The notes under the pieces are model-generated. The model saw only the letters and a list, made by a program, of their open reading frames with translations. It ran no database searches and had not been told where the DNA came from. From Babylonia areolata (taxonomy: Eukaryota; Mollusca; Gastropoda; Neogastropoda; Buccinidae), in the NCBI RefSeq assembly GCF_041734735.1, contig NC_134901.1:16596302-16660301 (forward strand): a DNA stretch of 64,000 nt, given 5' to 3'. Below are positions 1 to 12,174 of this stretch, piece after piece (position 1 is the stretch's first letter; every line of letters begins with the position of its first letter). The translations under genes and the position numbers were made by a program.

Positions 1-422
1 GATCACACCCTGTGTACACAGAGAGAGAGGAGTTGTCAAAATACGTTGATAACAAAATGAATTACAAAGGTAATAATTTCATCCCTGTGCAGATCATCTT
101 CCATGTCTCAGATGAGGTTAAAGCTGAACTTATTTTTCTGTAAGATGTAAGAGCAATATGAGGAAAGGGGAGAGGGAAGGAAAAAAGGAAATTTTGCGTT
201 TGGAATAATGACAGAGTTGACACTGGTCTTGCTTGTTATTGTGTTTTGGGAAGAAGAGAAAAGCCTGTTGACTTGTGTTGATTACTTTATATCCTGTGAC
301 AAATGTGAGGTTTTAAGCAGATTCACTCCTGTAGAAAGATGAGAAGACATGTTTGTGCTTGCACACACACATACGCCAAAAGGGTTTCAACTGAATGTCA
401 TTGGATGCTGGACTGGAAGCTA

Positions 423-582
423 ATGAAAATGAAACTCTTTCAATCAAATCAACATCTTGTCCAAACAGTCGTTTGCCAAGTTGTAAACAGCTGTCAGTGT
501 TTATGAAAATGAAACTCTTTCAATCAAATCAACATCTTGTCCAAACAATCGTTTGCCAAGTTGTAAACAGCTGTCAGTGTTT
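423..582. repeat. 80-bp tandem duplication
   Basis: Two copies, 423-502 and 503-582, that differ at one base (CAAACAGTCG against CAAACAATCG). Their near identity implies a recent duplication. It makes an artificial 63-residue open frame. Confidence 0.9.
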
Positions 583-1095
583 ATGACCAAGACGCATCCT
601 ACTGTCTGCATCTAATCACAAGCTGAAATGATGTCAAGCCAGTTTGTATGGAATGTATTGCCAGTTCTGTCCCAGTTTACTTGGGGTCTGTAACAGTGAC
701 TTCCCATTCAAGGAAAGTAGCGATGCCACCAAAGACTTAGCCAGAAAATTGAAGTTCTTGCAAGATGTCACTTTGAAAAAGCACATTTGATTTCTTTCAG
801 TTCTGTAAAACTTGCCAGTAACATTCCACATTTTTTCCTTTGGTTTTTCTTTGGCATCAGGTCATTTTGTCCTGTAGATTTCCGAGTCAGCTCTTGATTA
901 TAAATGTGTTTACATGAGATGGTAGATGAACATAACACATGAAAAGCACATGCACACATGAGACACATGCACAAACATATTCATATTTATATGTACACAC
1001 ATGCATACGTGATCATTAGCATTCCGAAGAAATTATGCTTGCATGCAAAGAAGCATGCATATGTACACAGACATATTTACAGACATTTTTGTATG

Positions 1096-1098
<3 letters not shown>

Positions 1099-1149
<51 letters not shown>
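1099..1149. repeat. (CA)n microsatellite
   Basis: Uninterrupted CA dinucleotides, about 25 units; the overlapping 'HTHTHT' frames are artefacts of it. Confidence 0.95.
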
Positions 1150-1152
<3 letters not shown>

Positions 1153-1967
1153 GGTCACTTACAATCACACACTTTCACAAACCTGTTTGTGTGTATACGT
1201 CAGGCTATCTGGAAGTTTTATTATCAATAATCTTGCCTCAGCTCTGTTACCTTAATCCTTTCCTCTCAGATGACAAACTTTTACGCAGAAAATGCCACTG
1301 TGTATTCTCATTTACACTGAAAATATCACTTTTGAGTGTGTGTCTGTGTGTGTGTCTTTGCTTTGTGTGTAAGGTCTTCAACTCTGTGTGGGATTGGGAA
1401 GTTGACCTTTTTTTTTTGGGGGGGGGGGGGGGGGGGTTACTGGTATGAGTGGAGGGGGTGCGGGGGGATTCGGGGGGGGGCAGAGAGTGTCTTGATTCAC
1501 TTCTGTTCTCCTATCTTCCTCACGCTTACCCTGTTTAACTCACTCCCTCTCACCACAGCTTTCACACCCTCAGCTGCTTGTTCACTTGTAGACTAGATTC
1601 TTGGTCATGCTCCATAAATTCTGTATGGGTCTTTGTGATACTATGGGCACAGTTTTTGGAGCTAGTGCATGTTTGGTATGTTGCATATTTCTCTTTTCCA
1701 CTAAAAGCAGACCTGGAATATAGGATCTCTACAGTGATTTTGATGATGATGATGATAATAATGATAATATTTGTGAAATGACTTACATATGCCACTATTT
1801 GCATGTATTTTCCCCAAGCTCTTTATGCAAAGAAATCATTTAATTGAAAAAAAAAGACAGGAAAACAAACTCATACACACAGTTAGGCATGCACCCCCTG
1901 CATCCCCTCCCCCATACACACACCCTCTAGAGTGCACACACACATGCAAGTCACAAACTCTAACAAG

Positions 1968-2030
1968 CATACACACACACACACACACACACACACAGCA
2001 CAGCACAGCACAGCACAGCACACAGCACAT
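1968..2030. repeat. (CA)n followed by (CAGCA)n
   Basis: CA repeat that passes into five CAGCA pentamers from about 1997, a compound microsatellite. Confidence 0.9.
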
Positions 2031-2716
2031 AAGCGACAAAATGTGTTTCACTGTATGAACACATGAAGGGAACACTAGCAGGGCTGCACATACTTTGATT
2101 TGGGAGATTTAAAAAAAAAAAAAATCCTCTTTTAACACAACAGGTGCCTATGGATTTCATGCATGAACACTTTCCTGTCAGACCCATCAATTGTTCATTA
2201 TTTTGCATACCTTTAGTTTAGAGCAAATAACCATCACCAAGGAAAAGGACTGCAGCTCTCTGCTTAGTGGAATTAAAGTGAAATAGTCTTAGTAATTCTG
2301 TTTCATGGCAGATGCATGTTTTGTAAAGCTAAAGACTGCCCTTCTGTGAATGTATGTGGATGTAAGTTGTAACAAAAAATATATCGTTCAGGTGAATTGT
2401 TAGTGTGTTCCAGTTTCTTTCATGATAATGAATGCACAGTTTTCTTAATTAATAGATGTCTTTGTCAGTCTGTGTCCCCCCTCTCTATCTGGCAAGATAA
2501 AAAGTAGACTATTTTGATGAAGTGGTTATGGGATTTCTACTGGTAGATATAAGATAGGCAGCCAGTTAAAACTGCTTTGGAAAACCAGGTCAAACTGGTT
2601 TGGTGTTGTGGTCTTCTGTTTAATCTCTTCACCTTTCTGTGTGATAATATCTGGATCAGAGTTGATGTTTACATACCACTTTTTTGATTCTGAAAAAATG
2701 AAATGTTATGATTGGG

Positions 2717-2718
<2 letters not shown>

Positions 2719-2767
<49 letters not shown>
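2719..2767. repeat. (GT)n microsatellite
   Basis: About 24 perfect GT units. Confidence 0.95.
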
Positions 2768-2768
<1 letters not shown>

Positions 2769-4837
2769 CTGCATTTGTGTGTGCAGGCATGCATGCAGGC
2801 ATTACAAATAATTATGGTCAATATATATATATTTTTTTTTAATGTATTTCAGTGTGTAAAATAGTTTAACTCATGTAGATGAAATTTCTTTTATGGGGAG
2901 AAACATGTTCATTATTGTTAAAGAGTCAGTTGTTGGTGTATTTGGACTCTTAAAAAATGCTGTGAGGAGTATGCGTGTGAGTTTGGAGAGATGGTGAGGA
3001 ACGGGACCGTGTGCTGGGTGATTGATTAAAGGGGCAGGGATGCAGGGAAGACCATGATTGGTGGTGCAAGAGGAGAAGTTGGAGAGTTTGTGAGAGAGAA
3101 AGAACTGATCTGTGGTTTTAAGCATTACATTTCGTTCTTCTTGAGTGTGCTATACTTCTACAATTTTATAAATGTAAAACGTTATTATTATACTGTCTTA
3201 CTCTGTCTTGTCGTTTCAACAAGCCAATATTCCATGTTTTGTTTTGTTTTTATAAAGACATTAAACTGATTTAATTGATTTGATTTGATCGATTGATTGA
3301 TTGTGTCTGGTGTGTCTGTGCTTGCGACTTAGGTTTTCGCTGAGAAGTGATGTGTGTGCAGGGCTTGCATGTGTATGTTGTTCCTTTCTGTGCATGTGTC
3401 TATGACTTGACTTGACTTGACTTCATTTGTTGCCATAAAATCCCGAAGGATTTGTTTTAATATCTTTCATGTGTCTTAATGGCACATGTGTAAGATTCAC
3501 TTTATCTGTCTTGTCTGCCATGGATGACAATACACATCCACATTCCTTTCAAACAGTCTCCACCGCTTTGAGCTTTCAACATTTCTGACAGTGTAGTTGC
3601 TTTACAGTGCAACAGATGCACTTGGTCCTCAAATTTGCTCCTGAACCTAGATGTTGTAAGTGTTGTAATACCAAAAGCAAACAAACAAACAAAACACCAC
3701 CACCAAACCCAAAACAAAAGCCATGTTGCCTGATTTCCCTGTCATGGACAGGAAATGTGTGTATGTCAGTGACCCTGGGAGTTGTGTTATCAGTGAGAGC
3801 TGTTACACCTAGTTGTGCCAGCCAGTGGTAAGCAGGTCAAGGGGTAGAGAGACTAGACAAAGGACAGTCCTTGGTCAACCAGGTTGGGGGTTGGGGTCTG
3901 GACAAACATCCCAGTCTTGTATAAAGCCCTGTGTTAAACAGATCTGGGTTGTGCTGTTCAAGGAACTGAAGGGATAAGCTGAGTCAGTTGAGTTGTTACA
4001 TTTATGAAGATCAGTTAAGTTGCTCTTGTTATTATTATCATCATTATTATTATTGCTGTGGTTGTTGTTGTTATCATTTTTGCTCATGGCCCAGATGACC
4101 ATACAGAACTTAAAATGCTGTCAATATATCAGTCCCTTGCAACGTGAGGAAAAATGAAAACACCAGATTAGAAAATTAGACACATACAGTCACACACATG
4201 CCTCTGACAAGAAAGGAACCGAAACAGAAACATGATGTAACATAATTCATATACTTATATATATAACAACAACAGACATACAAAACAAAAAAACTGCCAG
4301 TGGGTAACTGACATCTTGGGCACACACAAAAAAGTACAATATAATGTGAATGCTCAATGATAAAGTGCACAAAAATAAAATTATTAAAACACACACTTGA
4401 CATGGTTAACTGTTCTGTCGGAGGTCAGTTCCTTGTACTGTTATGTTGTGTGATCTTATCACCTAAAGGCTACATGGTAGAGCAGAACTTTGCCTTCAAT
4501 GTTAAATTTTTTTAAACTTCAATATTGACTTAAGTCTGTTGGTTCGTTAAACAAATGTTTTGTCCTTTGATCAAAAGTTCTGCAATGTTTGGGGCATTTT
4601 GAAAAAGAAAGTATGGTAGGTATTTCTCCAAGAACTGACTATGTTATTTTCTTTTCATTGCTCTGAATTACTTATTAGTGTTAGGCATGTGATGGAATGA
4701 TTGGTTGGAAGCTTTTTGATTTGTCTTTGCACAAGATTAAGCACCATATGAATACATTTATTGCTATTGATTGTTGTGATTATTACATATATGTGTGCAT
4801 GTGTAACTTATATATATGTATATATATATAAATTTTA

Positions 4838-4955
4838 TATTGATGATGATGAAGGAGTAGGGGGATGACCATGACGATGTTGCTATGGAGGTCCATTTTG
4901 GTTTGGGACTGCGTGACAAGACTGTACTCTACGCTTCCTGTCATAATATATATAT
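4838..4955. repeat. Interspersed repeat family E, fragment
   Basis: GATGATGATGAAGGAGTAGG... through ACTGTACTCTACGCTTCC matches the right part of the longer copy at 13670-14300 (GGTCTGT...TGTACTCTACGCTTTC). Unclassified element; no coding or terminal structure seen. Confidence 0.55.
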
Positions 4956-5450
4956 ATATAATTTGCACAGATTAATACAGCGCAGTATCATCAGCAGTTT
5001 ACAAAGATTTGGAGAGATTCTTCAACTGATTCTGAAAAGAGAAAACAAATGAAGAAAAAAATGCAAGAGGATGGGAAGGAGTGTGAAGGGAGAGAGACAC
5101 ACAGAGAGAATGGGAGTGTATGGAAGAGTGATTGAAATGATTGGACACACATTGTAATGGCCAGACCAGTGTGCTTAGCTTTTACTCACTTTCTTTTTTA
5201 TCTAATAAACTTAATTCAGTGACACTCCCCTCTTTCACTGTTAATGAGATACAGACCGAAGGTACTTTTACTGACTGTACACTTTCTTTATCAGATAGTG
5301 ACTGACCCAGCTTTGAAGAAAGCATAACTTCTTCTTGATATAACGGTACAGCAAGTGGTGTGATTACTGGGGACACAGCTCAGTCTGGCAGCCAGGTTCA
5401 ACAGCTAGAGGAGTCCTTGCTTTGTGGTGCAGTCATTGCTTTCTCGCTGT

Positions 5451-5987
5451 GTTTGTGGGCTGCAGTTCTCCATGTTCACTTGTATGGGCTTTTATGTGCA
5501 TGACTGTTTTTACCATACCATTCTTCTACCTCTTCATATGTAGGTTGTGACTCCCACATTCACTCATATGCATAAGTGGGCTTTTATGTTCATGACCGTT
5601 TTTACCCCAGCCATGAAGGCAATCACAGTCTGTTTTCAAAAGGATGGGGGTGGCTGCCATGTAAGCACCCCCACCCCCCACACCCCTGTGCCTGCCATGT
5701 ATGTCCCCCTCTGCCATGCATGTAGCCATTTGGGGGTGTGCATGCTGAATGTGTTCTTCTCTCCATAACCAACCGAACTCTGACAGGGATTGCAAGATCT
5801 TTAACGTGTGCATTTGATCTTCTCATGTGTATACATGGTGATTCAGGCATTAGGAGGTCTGCAAATCTGTTGACCCGGAAGATCAGAAAAATCTCCACCC
5901 TTAACCCACCCCACATGTGACTTGGATTTGAACCCTGGATGTTCATATTTGAAAGCCCATTGCTTTAACCACTCTGATGCTGCACCA
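5451..5987 (-). mobile_element. tRNA-derived SINE family A, diverged copy
   Basis: Reads on the minus strand. The right end is a tRNA-like head (B box as GGATTTGAACCC near 5928, A box as TTTAACCACTCTGATGC near 5964). The body contains TTTTTACCCC, GGATTGCAAGATCTTTAACG and AAAATCTCCACCCTTAACCC. The left part is duplicated inside the copy (5451-5510 and 5543-5605). Full reference-like copy at 17961-18350. Confidence 0.75.
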
Positions 5988-6229
5988 GTCGGATTTCCTT
6001 TCTGATAAGAGAGAGAGAGTGAGCAAGTGTGAGTGTGTGCAAAGTGAAGTGAGCTGTATTGGAGATGTTTACTGTAAGACTTAACAGAAGTGGACTACTA
6101 TAATTTATGTTCCTCCGTGCCTCGGATTAGATTACTCATGCGAGTTGTTGTGGTATTTATTTAGTTCCAGTTTCTGCTTTATCTTCTTCTTTTTTCTTTT
6201 TTTCTTTTTTTTTTTTTTTGTTGTTGTTT

Positions 6230-6385
6230 TTTTTTGCTGCCCCATCATCTGCACCATTTCAGTGGCATTACTCCCACACTGCTCATTCAGATTCCCCCAT
6301 ACACGGCCACACCCGGGTTCATCCGTCACAGTTCCTGCGTCAGCAGTCTGCAAGGAACCATCGATGTTAGGTTGCCAGTTTTATA
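6230..6385. repeat. Interspersed repeat family E, fragment
   Basis: CATCTGCACCATTTCAGTGG, ATTACTCCCACACTGCT and CACGGCCACACCCGGGT recur at 13676-13810. Preceded by a poly-T run. Class unknown. Confidence 0.6.
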
Positions 6386-6692
6386 GTGTATTGTACTGGA
6401 CAAGCAAGCAAGTACACAACTTTAAAGTGATACTATGTTATAGAAGTACAGCGGGGACAAGTTAATTTTTTTGCTAAAAAGCAACATGAATAACGTCAGA
6501 TTTGATAGAACAACAGAAATTAAATAATATTGTGATACTGCTGTAAACATTTTAAATTTCTGCAGGTTGCATTGCAAATCAATGAAAGCTGTCATAATTG
6601 CCTTCATTTTGAAGTTGTGTACCAGCAGGCTTTCCAAGGGATACCTCTCTGCTTTATTCATTCACTTGCTGTTCACACCTTCTCGTTTTCAG

Positions 6693-6760
6693 GTGCCTGA
6701 TTATGAGAATCCAGCTGCTGCACATAAGTTTGTGACTCGTCAGCTGGCCCCGAGATCATC
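6693..6760 (+). other. Probable 5'UTR part of PDPR exon 1, with a small uORF
   Basis: A good acceptor (pyrimidine-rich tract ending TTTTCAG at 6692) stands 68 bases before the PDPR start, so the coding exon is probably preceded by at least one non-coding exon that I cannot place. An upstream ATG at 6703 opens a 10-codon frame ending TGA at 6735, before the main ATG. The main ATG at 6761 has A at -3. The use of this acceptor is inference. Confidence 0.45.
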
Positions 6761-7068
6761 ATGAGCTGGTTAAGTCTGAGCCGTGCAGTGACCTCGTCAA
6801 GATCTCTGTGCTCGAGGTGGTTGTCTCCTCTACATGTAGGACCATCATCCTCAGCGGCTGGGGTCATTGCGGGTCACAGGCATTCCAGAGCCAGACTGTT
6901 TTCAACCCAAGATGCGGATCCGCCGTCCAGAAGTTTAGGGATCCCCCGCGAGGCCTTGCCCAATCAGGCAAGAGTGGTGATATGTGGAGGGGGGGTGGTG
7001 GGCTTGTCTGTTGCCTACCATCTGGCCGAGAGAGGGTGGAATGACGTGGTGGTTCTGGAGCAAGGGAA
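6761..7068 (+). CDS. PDPR: PDPR exon 1: mitochondrial presequence and FAD dinucleotide fold
   Basis: Residues 1-102 plus two bases. The first ~48 residues are rich in Ser, Arg and Leu without acidic residues, and end in RARLFS, a plausible mitochondrial processing site. [20 protein letters not shown] at 71-90 is the beta-alpha-beta FAD-binding fingerprint, and Glu100 closes the second strand. The donor is GTAAGT at 7069; it sits inside a unit duplicated 151 bp downstream. Confidence 0.92.
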
Positions 7069-8735
7069 GTAAGTCATGATTTGAGAGACAGGGGGTGGGA
7101 GGGGGGAGGGAGAGGGAATATTTTAATGTAACATGTGTGTCTGCCAGCGCCATTAGAGAAAGTATATTTCATTTAGAATCATGAGAAAAAAAAATTTAAA
7201 AGAATTAGGGGGCAAGGGAAGAAAGTCATGGTTTGAGAAAGAGGGGGAGGAGGGTGGAGGGAGAGAAAAAGGAATCTCTTAATGAACCATTTGTCTGTCA
7301 TTGTCATTACAGAAAAATATCTCAGATTATAAACAGGAAAAAGCAGATGAAGAAAAGAAAAAAAGCTGACATTTACATTCATGGAATGGGTGCTGCAGCC
7401 CAGAAGTTAAAATGATGGACTTTCAGTGTGAGGGTCCTGGGTTTGAATCATGGTCACAGCACCTGGTAGGTTGAGGGTGGAGATTTTTCCAATCTTGGAG
7501 GTCATTAGAGGTGCAGACCTGCTGATGCATGTTTTTAACTGTTTTCAAAGACGGTTGGTTATTTCTATTATTGTTATTATTCAGTGAGACGGGGTGCATT
7601 GTATTTCACTTTTGAATTAAAGGTCATATTTAATTTATCTCTCTGTTGCTCATGTTTTTGTTTATGTTTTTTTTTTTTTATCATGCACATATGATAGGCT
7701 GTCAAGGCCTCACCAGCATACTCAGTCTATGCATCGGTCAGGATTCTGCTCCTTCTAGTTTTGAAAAAAAAAATAAGCAGAAGAGTAGATCAGTCCACGT
7801 GCTTCAATCCTTCATTGAAATGGATACTGTTATAGTTACCGTCATTCTCATTATCATTTTTGTAATCAATATCGCCATCATCATTATTTTGTGTCCTTGA
7901 GAAAGGCATTTAAGTCTGATTTTTCCCACTCCACCCAGGTGTGAATGGGTTCCTGATTTCGGATGGGGAAGGCTAAAACAGCAGGAGGAGATGATTAGGC
8001 CCTGCCTTCCTATGCCGAGCTCCAGACCCAGTGGATATGATTTCACTGCACCAGCAGCTGTATATACTACTATGGGACCATTAACATAAACCATCATCAT
8101 TATTACTGTCTTTTATTATTATCATGATATATAAAGCGCTTGATAAACTTGAACCATCATCGTTATTACTGTCTCTTATTATTATTATGATGATGTGTAA
8201 AGCACTTGATGTCACTTTCAGTTTGACGTGCGGCACGACATGGCACTCTGTGGGGCTGATCGGTCGCATTCGGAGCACACGCACAGAGATGGAGATGACA
8301 AACTACAGCGCCTCCCTCTACAAACAGTGGGAGGCGGAAGGGGAAGGACTGGGTAAGGGACAGCAACAGCAGGATGGTGATGGGGGAGTAATGAGAGATG
8401 AGGAATGAAGAGATTTGATGGTGGGCGGGGAGAGGAGGGAGAATTGGGGGGGACGTGTGTGTGTGTGTAGGGGGGTGGAGGGAGGTGTGAAGAGAGGTGG
8501 GGGGGTGTCAGTGTTTGTTGATGCAAGTGAGTATTGAAACTTTGTACACTGTAACCTCTGTGCTTTAGTTGGGGTTTTTTGTATGTGGTTTTGTTGTTGT
8601 TTTTTGTGTGTGTGTGTGTGTGTTTATTGTTTGGCATGATTCCAAGCAAAACATGCCTGTTTGGTGATTCACTGGATTTTTTGTTATTTCAACATTGCAC
8701 TTGCATATATGCACATAAACAAACACACTCACACA

Positions 8736-8773
<38 letters not shown>

Positions 8774-10061
8774 CACAGATGCTTTTTTTCACAGTGCAGT
8801 GTCATTCTAAGTGAAAAAGATGTAAGATTGATGGCCAACACACAACGTATAAGTACACCTACTTATTCACCCACACACACTCACACACATTCACACACAC
8901 ACACTTGCAATATATGACTCCAAAGGTTTGTTTTAATATGGTTTTGAGATCTATATATATATCTGAAGTTCCATAACTTTGTTTCTTCTTTTTGAATGTG
9001 CTCTTGAATGTGCTTGCACATGTGTGCAAAAAAGTAAAAGACTAACATGACCCACACATCACACACAGTTGATGAAAACTACTGGTATTTGTCAAAAACC
9101 AATTGTCTGCAATTAAAATTTTTTTTTTTTATCTTTTTTTTTTAATAGATTGATATTTCAGACAAAGAGAAGATAAGTGGATCCATAAACCATGTTTGTG
9201 TTTGCCGAATGTATTTCATATTTTGTTGGGTTTGTTTTCAATGTTCAGGATGGAAGGAATGTGGAAGTTTAAATGTTGCCCGCACACTGGACCGAATGAT
9301 AGCACTGAAACGACAACATGCTATAGCCAAGTGAGTACTGATTGTGTGTGTGTGTGCATATGTGTGTGTGTGTGTGTGTGAGTGTGTGTTTTCCGTTTGG
9401 ATAATCAGTTTAAGAATAAGTGGGGGGGGGGGGCACGCACATGTGTGTGGATGGGTGTGTGTTCTGTTTTGTTTGACGAATCAATTTACAAAGAATAGCT
9501 GGACTGACTTCGTGTGTTAAAAGAATGGCATGCACTCTGTGTTCAGAACGGTTGGCGTCGAGTGCCACATGGTCACCCCTTCAGAGATCCAGGGTATCTG
9601 TCCCACCATACGTGTGGATGATCTGCAGGTAAGGCCCCCATGTGGAAAGAAGGGTGAATGTGTGTCGTGGCACTCGAGTCAAAGTGGTCTTGATTCTATG
9701 TGTGTGTGTGTGTGTGTTTGTTCTTTAGTTTAACGTCTTTTCACTGTAAGTGATATTAGACGAGGAAAGACGAGGAAAGGAAAAAAATCGAGTGGGAGGA
9801 GGGGGGGGGGGATTACTGTGTACGCATACGAGTAAGTGAAAGTGTGTGTGTGTATGTGAAAATTATTGATTTAAGTTTTGTTTAAAAAACAAACAAACAA
9901 AAAACATAACAATATAGCATATTTCAAATGAAAAACTAACAACTATAACAGCGAACCAACTGGACTATTTAACAAGGAGTTGAAAAAGTCATACATTAGC
10001 AATGGACTGCTGAAGATCATCAACACTGAAGATGATTTCAGTTCAGGGATTTGAGACTTCA

Positions 10062-10104
<43 letters not shown>

Positions 10105-12140
10105 TACTACACATGTATGTGCACACAATCTCCCTCTGATATCATGGGATGGTACAATAACTCATGAGGCCAGAGAAAGTTTATGCAATGTGAGATGAAT
10201 TGCTAATTAGAAGCTCAGGAAAAAAAGGCCATTTCAATAGTATTTTTCAGATGCAAGTGTGTGTCTGCTCACATTACCTCAAAGAACATGACTTAAAATG
10301 TATTCTATAACAATAAAGGTTGCATCCAATATCAACATAATTCTGTTCAACATGGATATTATGAAATGCTCCTAAGCATTTTTGCTTAAAAAAAAACAAT
10401 AAAAAAAACACACACAAAAAAACACAACCTGTTTGGACCTTTAAGTGTGAATTTCAATATTTTGTTTGTGTATTCACTTTTGTATGTGTGATAAGTGAAT
10501 GCACACTCATACACATGTTTTCATGCATGCATATGATGACATATCAGTGTTGCATCCATGCATGTGTTTGTGGATTGATGTGTCAGTGTATGTGATGTGT
10601 ACAAACATACATTGTGCATACAGTGTGTTACAGTGTTTGTGTGTGTGGGTGATGTATGTACAGCCATACATAGTGTGTGGGTAATGTATGTACAGCCATA
10701 CATAGTGTGTGGGTGATGTATGTACAGCCATACATAGTGTTTGCAGTGTGTTGCAGTGTATGTGTGTGTGTGTGTGTTTGACATGTGTACATGCATCCAT
10801 AGTGTCTGTTGTGTGTTGCAGTGTATGTGTGTGTGTGTGTGTGACGTGTGTACATACCTACATAGTGTTTGCATTGTGTTGTGGTGTGTGTGTGTGTGTG
10901 TGTGTGACACGTGTGTACATACATACAATGTGCATGCTGTGTTACAGTGTGATGTGATCTGTGTACATACATACATAATGTTTACGGTATGTTGCAGTGT
11001 GTGTGTGTGTGTATGTATGTATGTGTGTGTGTGTGACGTGTGTACATACATATACAGTGCATGCTGGATGTCGCAGGGAGGACTGTGGATACCAGGTGAC
11101 GGTGTGCTGACTGCTCCCGATCTTGCCATGGTGTTCTCCAGGAAGGCCAAGGCCAAAGGTGAATGGCAGATTGTTGTCGTCAGTGTCACCACTGTCGTCT
11201 TTGTCATCACCATCATCATCATCTTTGTCATTGTCATCCTAGTCTTTGTCTTTTACCGACATCATCATCATCATCATCGCTATCCGCATTACTGTTGTCA
11301 TGAAGTGGTCATTGCCTTTTAGTTATGTGGATGGGAGAGAGGGCGTGTATGGATGGTAATGGAGGGAGGGGACAAAAAGGGAGTGTGGAAGTACATGTCC
11401 ACATACTCTCACACACAGAGGAGAAATCGTGCAGGCACATATGCACTCACATGCACACATACACAAACGCACACTGACTCACACACATACAGACAAGCAC
11501 ACATGAACTTACACACACACACACACACACACACTCTCTCTCGCTCGCTCTCTTTCTCTGTGTCTTCCCTCACACACACACTCTCTCTCTCATTCTCTTC
11601 TCTCTCTCACACACACACACTCTCACTTACTCTCACACTCACTCTCACACTCTTTCTCACTCTCACTCACCCGCCTAATGCCCTGGTTGGTTGGTTGGTT
11701 CTTTACCCTGTCATCACCTAGATTAGACGTATCATTCTAACACCCTCACCTGTTGACGGCATTTTTGCCTCGTCATGTGTTTTCCTGCGCAGGTGTGAAA
11801 GTGCTGGAGGGTGTGGGGGTGGCCAAGGTGCACACAGAGAACAGCAAGGTGACACACGTGGAGACCACCGAGGGGAACATCAAGTGTGAATACTTCGTCA
11901 ACGCTGCTGGCCTGGTGAGCAACGCCCCCTGCACCCCCCTTCCCACCCCCATCCCTAACCTTCCAACCCCCCCCCACCCCCATCCCCCAAACCCCAAACC
12001 CTGAACCTTCTTTTTCTATCTTTTGCTGAAAGATTTAAGATTTGGACTTGTCTGGAGCAATTGTTGTGTGTATCCTGCCCCCTCACCACCCAGTCCATGC
12101 TTTCCACCCCAAAAAAGGATATGTACTCAAAGAACCACAG

Positions 12141-12174
<34 letters not shown>

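Larger units (their letters stand above)
1..5450. other. Upstream non-coding region
   Basis: No coding exon recognised. AT-rich DNA with many short repeats. Beyond the repeats listed separately there are a poly-T/poly-G junction at 1408-1437, TTGAC pentamers at 3394-3425, ATT/CATT triplets at 4020-4080 and AT runs at 4240-4265, 4810-4830 and 4945-4960. It may hold 5' non-coding exons or the promoter of PDPR. Confidence 0.5.

Noticed and set aside
5526-5946. Overlapping frames on both strands in 5526-5946
   Set aside because: They translate SINE family A; similar peptides recur wherever the SINE occurs.
8258-8649. 143-codon minus-strand frame overlapping exon 2
   Set aside because: Antisense shadow of exon 2 and of a CA-rich intron stretch.
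10521-11237. 238-codon minus-strand frame rich in THTH
   Set aside because: It comes from the GT array before exon 5 and lies antisense to exon 5.
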